This document shows, piece after piece, positions 52,585 to 60,232 of a stretch of 64,000 nt of DNA. Source of the DNA: G038396625 sp038396625 (GTDB lineage Bacteria; Bacillota; Clostridia; Peptostreptococcales; Thermotaleaceae); the NCBI GenBank assembly GCA_038396625.1, contig CP121688.1:186001-250000 (forward strand). The letters run 5' to 3'. Under the pieces are notes generated by a model. That model had not been told where the DNA came from, did not search any database, and was given only the letters and a program-made list of their open reading frames with translations. Made by a program: the position numbers and the translations under genes. Each line of letters begins with the position of its first letter. Positions within the stretch are counted from its first letter, which is position 1.

Positions 52585-54585
52585 TTGCCTAGTCAAAAAA
52601 TGTTACGGAAAAATGAAAATTTTACAAAGGCTTGGAGCGTATTTGTATCAAAGGGCATCCTGAAAAAAAACTTAATTCGAGAGGTGATTGCGGATTCTTG
52701 GATGCGAAGTAAAGCATATAAAGTAGATCCATTTACTGAACAAATTAAGATCGCATTAGAGGAAGAAGAAATTCAGAGAAGATACGAGGCAGCGATGCCG
52801 TTGATGAAAACGGCAAAGCCCTTTATGGAGAGCTTGCGAAAAATTGTTGGCAATACAGGTTTTATTATAAGATTAACAGATCAAGACGGTTATGTATTGG
52901 CATGTAATGGAGATGCTGAAGTGATCGAGCGATATGGAAATCTGAATTTTTTTAGAGGATGTAATGTAAAAGAAGAAGCCATTGGAACGAATGCTATCGG
53001 TACGGCTTTGGTGATTGGTAAACCAATACAAGTTTTAGGTGCAGAGCATTACTGTAAGCAATATCATAACTGGACATCTTCTGCGTGTCCTATTCGAGAT
53101 GAAGGTGAAGCAATCATTGGCGTCTTAAGTATGACAGGACATAGTGAAAAGGTACACCCTCATACTTTGGGTATGGTTGTAGCGGCAGCAGAAGCGATAG
53201 AAAATGAAATGAAATTAGAGCAAATCAATAAACGATTAGATATGGCAAATAAGCATTTTTATGCGATTATGGAATCCATTTCCGAAGGATTGATCTGTAT
53301 TGATCATAAGGGAAATATCATGGATATGAATTTATTTGCTCGGGAATTTTTATCTTTAAAGGAAGAAGATATCCTAGATAAAAATATTGATATTATTTTA
53401 GACAAAAAGGATCAAAATAAGCTGTTAAAGGTTATTAAGAATGGAAAAAAGTATGAAGAGGAAGAAATATTTTTCAAGACAAAAAAAGGAAAAAGTATTT
53501 CTTGTATTGTGAATGTAACCCCTATAAAAGCTATGTTTACCGATAAGGTGGAAGGTCTAGTGATTACCTTTAAAGAGGCAAAGGTAGTGCATAATTTGGT
53601 AAATAAAATTGTAGGGGCAGAAGCAAGGTTTACCTTTAAAGATATACTAGGGGAAAGCAAAAAAATAAAAGAGGCTATTAAGCTAGCATCTTCATCAGCA
53701 GATACAGATGCAACAATACTACTGTTGGGGGAAAGTGGCACGGGGAAAGAGATGTTTGCCCAAGCCATACACAATGAAAGTCGGCGTAGAAATAAACCCT
53801 TTGTATTCTTAAATTGTGGTGCCATACCTAGAGAACTTGTGGGGAGTGAATTGTTTGGTTATATTGAAGGTGCTTTTACAGGGGCTAAAAGAGGAGGGCA
53901 TCCCGGTAAGTTTGAGCTTGCAGATGGTGGAACTGTATTTTTAGATGAAATAGGAGATATGCCTCTGGATACGCAAGCAAACCTTCTGAGGGTTCTAGAA
54001 ACAAAGGAAATTGTACGCATCGGGGGACACAATGTGGTTTCTGTAGATGTTCGTGTGATTGCTGCCACCCATAAAGATTTAAAAAAAGAAGTTGAGAAGG
54101 GAAACTTTAGACGAGATTTATTTTATAGGTTGAATGTCATGCCAATTCATACGCCTGCTTTAAGAGAACGGAAAGAAGATGTGAAAATTTTTATCGATCA
54201 TTTCATAAAAAAATTTGGGAAAAAAATAGAGAAGAATATCAAAGGCATCAGTAGCAGTTTTTATAAAGGAATGATGGATTATCATTGGCCTGGTAATGTG
54301 AGAGAATTACAAAATGTGATACAGCTTGTGATGAATATGGTGGAAGATAAAGAAATGTTGAGTTATAAACATTTACCTCATTATATGAAATCGAATAAAT
54401 CTGGAAAAAAAACAGATATACAAGAAGAACTAATGTCTTTAGAAGAAATAGAGAAGATTGCTATTGAAAAAACGATACGAGAAGTAGATGGTAATATTGC
54501 ACTGACTTCAAAGATTTTAGGTATTGGCCGAAGTACTCTGTATAGAAAAATCGATAAATACAAATTGCATTATGTATTAAAATGA
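52585..54585 (+). CDS. Sigma-54-dependent transcriptional activator (AcoR-like)
   Basis: A 666-residue activator. It has an N-terminal GAF domain (about 60-200, with GCNVKEEAIGTNAIGTAL), a PAS domain (about 235-345), an AAA+ domain and a C-terminal Fis helix-turn-helix. The AAA+ domain has Walker A GESGTGKE and the sigma-54 contact loop GAFTGAK. Its most likely target is the operon starting at 54830, which has a -24/-12 promoter and paired palindromes in front. The start is TTG 52585, five bases after GGAGGAG; the frame upstream to 52519 lacks a ribosome site. The GAF ligand is unknown. Confidence 0.92.
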   Translation: MPSQKMLRKNENFTKAWSVFVSKGILKKNLIREVIADSWMRSKAYKVDPFTEQIKIALEEEEIQRRYEAAMPLMKTAKPFMESLRKIVGNTGFIIRLTDQDGYVLACNGDAEVIERYGNLNFFRGCNVKEEAIGTNAIGTALVIGKPIQVLGAEHYCKQYHNWTSSACPIRDEGEAIIGVLSMTGHSEKVHPHTLGMVVAAAEAIENEMKLEQINKRLDMANKHFYAIMESISEGLICIDHKGNIMDMNLFAREFLSLKEEDILDKNIDIILDKKDQNKLLKVIKNGKKYEEEEIFFKTKKGKSISCIVNVTPIKAMFTDKVEGLVITFKEAKVVHNLVNKIVGAEARFTFKDILGESKKIKEAIKLASSSADTDATILLLGESGTGKEMFAQAIHNESRRRNKPFVFLNCGAIPRELVGSELFGYIEGAFTGAKRGGHPGKFELADGGTVFLDEIGDMPLDTQANLLRVLETKEIVRIGGHNVVSVDVRVIAATHKDLKKEVEKGNFRRDLFYRLNVMPIHTPALRERKEDVKIFIDHFIKKFGKKIEKNIKGISSSFYKGMMDYHWPGNVRELQNVIQLVMNMVEDKEMLSYKHLPHYMKSNKSGKKTDIQEELMSLEEIEKIAIEKTIREVDGNIALTSKILGIGRSTLYRKIDKYKLHYVLK

Positions 54586-54591
54586 TACATG

Positions 54592-54608
54592 TGATTCAAA
54601 ATGAGACA
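54592..54608 (+). promoter_or_regulatory. Upstream activator site 1 (candidate)
   Basis: TGATTCA-AAA-TGAGACA, a 17-base imperfect palindrome of the form TGTNTCA-N3-TGANACA, just after the activator stop codon. Confidence 0.6.
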
Positions 54609-54635
54609 GTTGTAGGAAATAAAATTTCCCAATAG

Positions 54636-54652
54636 TGTTTCAAAATATAACA
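54636..54652 (+). promoter_or_regulatory. Upstream activator site 2 (candidate)
   Basis: TGTTTCA-AAA-TATAACA, a second 17-base palindrome-like site with the same TCAAAAT core, 44 bases (about four helical turns) from site 1. Confidence 0.6.
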
Positions 54653-54662
54653 GACTGCCATG

Positions 54663-54696
54663 GGATTGAGAAAAATTTATCAATCCCTTTTATTTT
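54663..54696 (+). terminator. Terminator of the activator gene
   Basis: GGGATTGA pairs perfectly with TCAATCCC around a ten-base loop, then TTTTATTTT. Confidence 0.85.
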
Positions 54697-54766
54697 GTAA
54701 AAAAATGAAATCAATACAAAGAAGTAAAATGAAGGCATGTAGGTTTTTTTATTCAGATCAAGGAAA

Positions 54767-54784
54767 TTGGCATAAATATTGCTT
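54767..54784 (+). promoter_or_regulatory. Sigma-54 (-24/-12) promoter of the Mrp/Mbh-like operon
   Basis: TTGGCAT-AAATA-TTGCTT closely matches the sigma-54 consensus TTGGCAC-N5-TTGCTT, with GG (54769) and GC (54781) exactly 12 bases apart. The palindromes lie about 130-180 bases upstream, a normal enhancer distance. Confidence 0.82.
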
Positions 54785-54829
54785 TATAAATAAAAGATAA
54801 TTATGTAAAAGATAGAAACGGAGGATATT

Positions 54830-55306
54830 ATGCACAATCTACATCGATATATTGTGATTTTTATGTTGTTTTGGATCATATTGACAGAAAAAATCAATGC
54901 TGAAATTATCATAATAGGTTTATTGATATGCATGTTTGTATATTATTTGAATCAACATTCTATTTTTTCGCTTGTGAGAAAAGAAACAAAGAGACAGGAA
55001 AAAATATATTATTGGTGTATATACTTATTGATACTTATCAAAGAAATTGTTCTAGCAAACTTTGAAGTTGCTAAGATTGTCCTCAGCCCTCGTATGAAAA
55101 TATCTCCTGAAATTGTGCAGTTTCATACAAAATTGTGTTCGGATATTCACAAAACAATTCTTGCTAATTCGATTACATTGACACCAGGTACCCTTACTGT
55201 TCTGATGGAAGAGAATACCCTTACTGTGCATTGCTTGAAAAAAGATTATGTAGAGGCTGTTTTGGATTCAAAGTTTGAAAAAATACTATTAAAAATAGAG
55301 GAGTAG
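54830..55306 (+). CDS. mrpE: Na+/H+ antiporter subunit MrpE (MbhA-like)
   Basis: A 158-residue subunit with two or three N-terminal helices and a C-terminal soluble part. The conserved end region HKTILANSITLTPGTLTVLM is the MrpE/MnhE signature. It is the first gene of a ten-gene operon behind the sigma-54 promoter. GGAGG precedes ATG 54830; mrpF follows after four bases. Confidence 0.9.
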   Translation: MHNLHRYIVIFMLFWIILTEKINAEIIIIGLLICMFVYYLNQHSIFSLVRKETKRQEKIYYWCIYLLILIKEIVLANFEVAKIVLSPRMKISPEIVQFHTKLCSDIHKTILANSITLTPGTLTVLMEENTLTVHCLKKDYVEAVLDSKFEKILLKIEE

Positions 55307-55310
55307 AAAG

Positions 55311-55565
55311 ATGTCAGAAAAATTGCTTGTGATCGCAACAATCTTTTTATCTTTCACAATCATATTATGTATGATCAGAGGGGTGAAGGGGCCTAGTGCT
55401 GCTGACAGACTTGTTGCAGTGAATGTAATCGGTACAAAAACGATTGTATTAATATCGATGATTTCTTTTATTTTAAAGGAAACCTATTTTATAGATGTGG
55501 TTTTGGTGTATGCATTTATAAGCTTTATTGCATCGATTGTTATATCCAATTTTATAGAGTCTTGA
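55311..55565 (+). CDS. mrpF: Antiporter subunit MrpF (MbhB-like)
   Basis: An 84-residue subunit with three helices. RGVKGPSAADRLVAVNVIGT is the MrpF signature between helices 1 and 2. Small subunit of the ion-translocating complex; tightly packed between mrpE and mrpG. Confidence 0.9.
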   Translation: MSEKLLVIATIFLSFTIILCMIRGVKGPSAADRLVAVNVIGTKTIVLISMISFILKETYFIDVVLVYAFISFIASIVISNFIES

Positions 55566-55595
55566 TGGAACTTTGAAACGAGGAGGCAGTAGCGG

Positions 55596-55892
55596 ATGAA
55601 ATTGATTTTGATGGGGATTTTTCTTTTAGGAGGATTGTTTTTCTTTGTTGTGGGAACCGTGGGGATCTTAAGATTTCCAGATTTATTTACACGAGCCCAT
55701 AGTGCAGCAAAATGTGATACTTTAGGAGCTGTACTATGTTTAATGGCGTTAATGATCTATAGTGGCTTCACCTATGTGAGCTTTAAATTGCTATTGGTGA
55801 TTGTTTTCCTTTGGATTACTAACCCAACGGCAACCCATTTGATTACCAAAGCTGCTTATGTGAAAGAGAAGAATAATAAGTTAATGGAGTGA
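55596..55892 (+). CDS. mrpG: Antiporter subunit MrpG (MbhC-like)
   Basis: A 98-residue subunit with three helices and the signature GILRFPDLFTRAHSAAKCDT at about residues 26-45. Its end comes just before the next gene (55898), with whose ribosome site (GTGAGGT) it overlaps. Confidence 0.9.
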   Translation: MKLILMGIFLLGGLFFFVVGTVGILRFPDLFTRAHSAAKCDTLGAVLCLMALMIYSGFTYVSFKLLLVIVFLWITNPTATHLITKAAYVKEKNNKLME

Positions 55893-55897
55893 GGTAC

Positions 55898-56137
55898 ATG
55901 GAGATATTTGGTGTCATCATGATGTTGTTTCTAATAGGCTCAGCCATAGCTGTATCGGCAGTGAAAAATTTGTTAGGAGCGATTATTGTTTTTATGGTTT
56001 ACAGTTTAATCATGGCGATATTATGGCAGCAACTTAATGCCCCAGATTTGGCTATAACAGAAGCAGCAGTTGGAGCAGGAATTACCACATTGTTGTTTGT
56101 GCTTGCCCTCAGAAAAGTAGGAGGGAAAAAGAAATGA
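55898..56137 (+). CDS. MbhD-like antiporter subunit (DUF4040)
   Basis: A 79-residue subunit with three helices. LAITEAAVGAGITTLLFVLA matches DUF4040, the small domain that forms the C-terminal part of fused MrpA and the separate MbhD protein in archaeal hydrogenases. GAGTGAGGT selects ATG 55898. It overlaps the next gene by four bases. Confidence 0.87.
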   Translation: MEIFGVIMMLFLIGSAIAVSAVKNLLGAIIVFMVYSLIMAILWQQLNAPDLAITEAAVGAGITTLLFVLALRKVGGKKK

Positions 56138-56409
56138 GAAAAATCATGGCAATTTTTTTAACAGGAATTATTATATCTATACTACTGATAGGTGTCAGTG
56201 AACTCCCCTCTTTTGGGAAGGCACAAACACCTTCAAATAACGAAGTAGCCCAAAGATATATAGAAAAGGGTGTAGAGGAAACGGGCGCCTTAAATATCGT
56301 GACAGGAATTATCTTAGACTATAGAGCCTTTGATACCTTTGGAGAAGCCACGGTTTTATTTACAGCTATGGTTACAGTTTTCTTGGTGTTAAAGGATGAA
56401 AAGGAATAA
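56134..56409 (+). CDS. MbhE-like antiporter subunit
   Basis: A 91-residue subunit with a helix at each end. The motif VTGIILDYRAFDTFGEATVL is conserved in MbhE and in the extreme C-terminus of fused MrpA. Here MrpA's C-terminal pieces are separate genes, as in archaeal Mbh operons. Confidence 0.87.
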   Translation: MRKIMAIFLTGIIISILLIGVSELPSFGKAQTPSNNEVAQRYIEKGVEETGALNIVTGIILDYRAFDTFGEATVLFTAMVTVFLVLKDEKE

Positions 56410-56467
56410 TTTTACTGAAGGCTAATGAAATGAAGCTTAACCTAAAAACAGAAAGTGAGTGCGTAGC

Positions 56468-56890
56468 ATGTATAATAATACGATTCTAAAAGAAGTAACG
56501 AAAATCGTTATTCCTTTTATACAGATATTTGGTTTGTATATTGTATTCCACGGACATCTTTCCCCAGGTGGAGGCTTTGCTGGTGGAACTATATTAGGGG
56601 CTAGCTTGATTATTTATAGGATTGTATATGGAAGAGAACAGGCGAGAAAAAAATTAAGCCATAGACGAATGATGAGAGCCATCAGCGGGGCATTGATTTT
56701 TTATGGAGTATTAAAGGGATATAGTTTCATTACAGGAGGGAGCCATCTACATGTACCACAAATACCGTTAGGACAGCCGGGAAGGATCTTGAGCGGAGGC
56801 TATTTGCTACCATTAAATATTGCTGTAGGTATTATTGTGGCGGTGACAATATACGTTTTTTTCACTTTGTTTTATGAAGGAGAAATATAA
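56468..56890 (+). CDS. mrpB: Antiporter subunit MrpB (MbhF-like)
   Basis: A 140-residue subunit with four helices. QIFGLYIVFHGHLSPGGGFA is the MnhB signature, and a glycine-rich loop FAGGTILGAS follows. A GTG at 56459 is also in frame; the choice of ATG 56468 is uncertain by three codons. It is preceded by a 58-base gap, the longest in the operon. Confidence 0.9.
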   Translation: MYNNTILKEVTKIVIPFIQIFGLYIVFHGHLSPGGGFAGGTILGASLIIYRIVYGREQARKKLSHRRMMRAISGALIFYGVLKGYSFITGGSHLHVPQIPLGQPGRILSGGYLLPLNIAVGIIVAVTIYVFFTLFYEGEI

Positions 56891-56891
56891 A

Positions 56892-57254
56892 ATGGAAAAG
56901 CTTTTAGATAACTATTTTGAAACGGGATCCATGATTTTGTTTGGCGTGGGATTTGTAACACTTTTATTGCATAATAATTTGATCAAGAAAATTATTGGTA
57001 TGAACATTATGGATACGGCAATCTTTTTGTTTTTTATATCCAAGGGATATATTGCGGGAAGAGAAGCACCGATTATTCGAGGGATGCATAGGGGTGCAGA
57101 AGCTTATATTAATCCTGTACCTACGGCATTGATGCTAACAGGGATTGTAGTGGCTGTGAGTATTACTGCTTTTGCCCTTGCATTGACAATTAAGATTCAG
57201 CAAAAATATGGCACCATAGAACTTGATGAAATCATCAAACTGAGGGGGGACTAA
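56892..57254 (+). CDS. mrpC: Antiporter subunit MrpC (NuoK-like, MbhG)
   Basis: A 120-residue subunit with three helices, related to NuoK of complex I. LIKKIIGMNIMDTAIFLFFI and the end NPVPTALMLTGIVVAVSITA are MrpC signatures. AAGGAG at 56878-56883 selects ATG 56892 rather than the ATG inside the end of mrpB. Confidence 0.9.
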   Translation: MEKLLDNYFETGSMILFGVGFVTLLLHNNLIKKIIGMNIMDTAIFLFFISKGYIAGREAPIIRGMHRGAEAYINPVPTALMLTGIVVAVSITAFALALTIKIQQKYGTIELDEIIKLRGD

Positions 57255-57259
57255 TATTG

Positions 57260-58732
57260 ATGGTTTATGCGAAGAATTTTCCGTTATTGATTATTTTAAT
57301 ATTGTTTATTAGCGCATTTGCAATGCTTTTAATAAAGAAAGAAGTGTTGGCTAAGATATGGAGCTTATCAACCATGGGCGTATGTACGTTGCTGGCTTTT
57401 TTTACAGTGATGGATGTAAAGACAAATGGAAGTTATATCTATAGAGTAGGACATTGGGATGCTCCTTGGGGAGTGGAGTTCCAAATAGGATTTGTGGAAG
57501 CCATCATGGCTATACTTTTTACTTCGGTAGCTATGTGTGTTATATGGTATTCCACATACAATATTGAGAAGGAAATAAAAAATACTAGGGTCCCATTATA
57601 TTATTTGCTGATTAACATTTTAATGGGTGCACTGCTAGGGATTGTATTTTCTAATGATTTATTCAACTGTTTTGTGTTTATCGAAATTAGCACTTTGGCA
57701 TCTTGTGGTATTATTGTGATCAAAGACAAGAAAGAGAATATAGCGGCTACCATGAAATATCTCGTGTTGAGCAGTTTGGGGTCTGGATTGGTACTAATGG
57801 GTACTGCATTTTTATATTCGATAACGGGCAATCTAAATATGACTGCAATTCATCAAGAAATCTTCGCAGTATATGGAACTTACAAAAATACCTTATTGAT
57901 TAGCTTAGCATTATTTACGGTAGGTTTGGGTGTGAAAAGTGCCATGTTTCCACTCCATGTATGGCTACCAGATGCCCACTCTAATGCGCCTTCTTCTTCT
58001 AGTGCCCTTTTATCAGCGGTGGTTTTAAAGGCTTTTGTATTGTTATTAATAAAGATTTTATATAGAATCTTTGGATTTGAGATCATCCGTGAATTTGCTA
58101 TATTGGATTTGATTTTAATCTTAGGGAGTGTAGGAATGCTCATGGGCTCTATTTTTGCTATACGACAAAAAGAGATTAAACGAGTGATTGCATATTCCAG
58201 TGTAGCGCAGATGGGTTATATATTTTTTGGGATAGGACTAGGAAATGAATTAGGGGTGGCTATGGCGATTTTCCATATCATCGGGCATGCAGTGACAAAG
58301 TCAGCATTGTTTTTGGCGGCTGGAGCCATGATTGAAAAAACTGGAAAGAAAGAGGTAAAAGAACTAAGAGGGATCGGAAAGGAAATGCCCATTACATTAG
58401 GAATTTTTACAATGGGTGCCTTGTCGATGGTAGGAATCCCGATTTTACCTGGCTTTATCAGCAAATGGCATTTAGCCCTTGCCAGTATTGAAAGAGGAGA
58501 ATTGATACTAATAGGAACAATTTTGCTGAGTAGTTTATTGAATGCAATTTATTATTTTCCTATTGTAATTAATGGATATTTTGGAGAAGAAAATTTGAAG
58601 GGAAAAATCTATAAGGTAAAAGAAAAACCAATCAAAGAGCTAACACCTGTATTGCTTTTGATTGGGGGAATGATATTTGCGGGTGTTGTTTCCCGCCAAA
58701 TCATCAATATGATACGTGTAGGACTTGTGTAA
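57260..58732 (+). CDS. Antiporter subunit MrpD-like (NuoM/N family, MbhH)
   Basis: A 490-residue subunit with about fourteen helices of the proton_antipo_M family. The channel signature GLGVKSAMFPLHVWLPDAHS (about 230-249) is present, including the lysine and histidine of antiporter-like subunits, and a second lysine lies in AYSSVAQMGYIFFGIGLG. GAGGGGGGA lies nine bases before ATG 57260. It is the first of three large antiporter subunits. Confidence 0.92.
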   Translation: MVYAKNFPLLIILILFISAFAMLLIKKEVLAKIWSLSTMGVCTLLAFFTVMDVKTNGSYIYRVGHWDAPWGVEFQIGFVEAIMAILFTSVAMCVIWYSTYNIEKEIKNTRVPLYYLLINILMGALLGIVFSNDLFNCFVFIEISTLASCGIIVIKDKKENIAATMKYLVLSSLGSGLVLMGTAFLYSITGNLNMTAIHQEIFAVYGTYKNTLLISLALFTVGLGVKSAMFPLHVWLPDAHSNAPSSSSALLSAVVLKAFVLLLIKILYRIFGFEIIREFAILDLILILGSVGMLMGSIFAIRQKEIKRVIAYSSVAQMGYIFFGIGLGNELGVAMAIFHIIGHAVTKSALFLAAGAMIEKTGKKEVKELRGIGKEMPITLGIFTMGALSMVGIPILPGFISKWHLALASIERGELILIGTILLSSLLNAIYYFPIVINGYFGEENLKGKIYKVKEKPIKELTPVLLLIGGMIFAGVVSRQIINMIRVGLV

Positions 58733-58744
58733 AGGGGGGGTTAC

Positions 58745-60196
58745 ATGGATATTTTGGTACTGGTTCCTATTATATTTCCGTTTGTAGCAAGTATTATTTG
58801 GGCTACCAATCAGTTTAAGAGTGAGAAAGCAAAAAGTGTGTTTGTATGCGGTGTTGTTATCACCAATTTAGTTTTTGTACTGTGTATGTTACGGATCAAC
58901 CCATCCATGACCTATCATTTTCTAAATATTAATCCCCTTTTGGACATTTACTTTCGAGTGGATAAATTAGGCGTATTATTTGTATTATTAGCCTCAATTT
59001 TATGGATATTTACGACCTTTTATGCTTTGGTGTATATGAAGCATGAAGGCAAAGAAAAAAAATTCTTTGCATTTTTTATTTTAACCCTTGGCATTACTGT
59101 AGGGATTGCTTTTTCAGGTAATTTGTTCACTTTATATATTTTTTATGAATTACTGACGCTAGCAACCTTTCCTCTAGTTATTCATGCTGGAAGTAAGGAG
59201 GCTCTATATAGCGGCAAAAAATATTTGATTTATTCCTTTGGAGGCGCAACCTTAGGTTTGCTTGGGATGATTTTATTATTTAGTATCACCAACAACTTAA
59301 ATTTTGTTGAGCATGGCGTTCTACAGGTTATTAATTTAGAGAATAAAGATTTACTTCTAGTTATTTATTTGGTTATGTTTTTGGGATTTGGCGTAAAGGC
59401 GGCAATTGTACCGCTGCACTCATGGCTACCTGCAGCGATGGTAGCACCTACCCCTGTAAGTGCGCTGCTGCACGCGGTAGCAGTTGTCAAATCAGGTATT
59501 TTTGCATTGGTTCGGGTGAGCTATTTTATATTTGGAGCAGAAGCTATCCGCGGAATTGGGGGAGATGTTTATATCAATATTTTGATTATGCTCACCATAC
59601 TTTTAGGGTCATTGTTGGCACTGCATCAGGATAACTTAAAAAAAAGACTTGCCTATTCCACCGTGAGTCAGTTAGGCTATATTCTACTAGGTATTATGCT
59701 GCTGAATGAAAATGCTTTAATAGGGGGTCTATTACATCTTGTCAACCATGCAGTTATAAAAATGACCTTGTTTTTTTGTGTAGGTGCTATTTATTTCATG
59801 GCGCATAAAAAAGAAATTCATGAAATTAAAGGTATTGGACGGCAAATGCCCATTACTATGTGGTGTTTTGGCATTGCATCGATTTCTCTGATTGGAATCC
59901 CTCCCACCAATGCATTTGTCAGTAAGTGGTACTTGGCGCTTGGAGGTCTTTCGGGAAATAAAGTAATTTTTCCAATTATTTTATTGGTCAGCGCTTTTCT
60001 AACGGCGGCATATTTACTGCCGATTGTAGTCACTGCTTTTTTCCATCCAGAAAACCCCAAGGATGATCAGAAACTGGATCCACCTCCCAAGATGCTCATT
60101 CCTATTATTCTGCTGACAGGAATTGTGGTGCTATTAGGATTGTTTCCAAATGTAGTACTGCATTTTGTAGAAGACATTGTGAAAACAATTGTTTAA
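58745..60196 (+). CDS. Second NuoM/MrpD-like antiporter subunit
   Basis: A 483-residue subunit with about fourteen helices. FGVKAAIVPLHSWLPAAMVA (about 216-235) is the channel signature, and AYSTVSQLGYILLGIMLL follows. It starts 13 bases after the previous gene. Having two MrpD-like proteins exceeds the standard seven-subunit Mrp set. Confidence 0.92.
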   Translation: MDILVLVPIIFPFVASIIWATNQFKSEKAKSVFVCGVVITNLVFVLCMLRINPSMTYHFLNINPLLDIYFRVDKLGVLFVLLASILWIFTTFYALVYMKHEGKEKKFFAFFILTLGITVGIAFSGNLFTLYIFYELLTLATFPLVIHAGSKEALYSGKKYLIYSFGGATLGLLGMILLFSITNNLNFVEHGVLQVINLENKDLLLVIYLVMFLGFGVKAAIVPLHSWLPAAMVAPTPVSALLHAVAVVKSGIFALVRVSYFIFGAEAIRGIGGDVYINILIMLTILLGSLLALHQDNLKKRLAYSTVSQLGYILLGIMLLNENALIGGLLHLVNHAVIKMTLFFCVGAIYFMAHKKEIHEIKGIGRQMPITMWCFGIASISLIGIPPTNAFVSKWYLALGGLSGNKVIFPIILLVSAFLTAAYLLPIVVTAFFHPENPKDDQKLDPPPKMLIPIILLTGIVVLLGLFPNVVLHFVEDIVKTIV

Positions 60197-60232
60197 TGGT
60201 GATAAGCCAATAAAGTAAAGGATGGTGATAAG

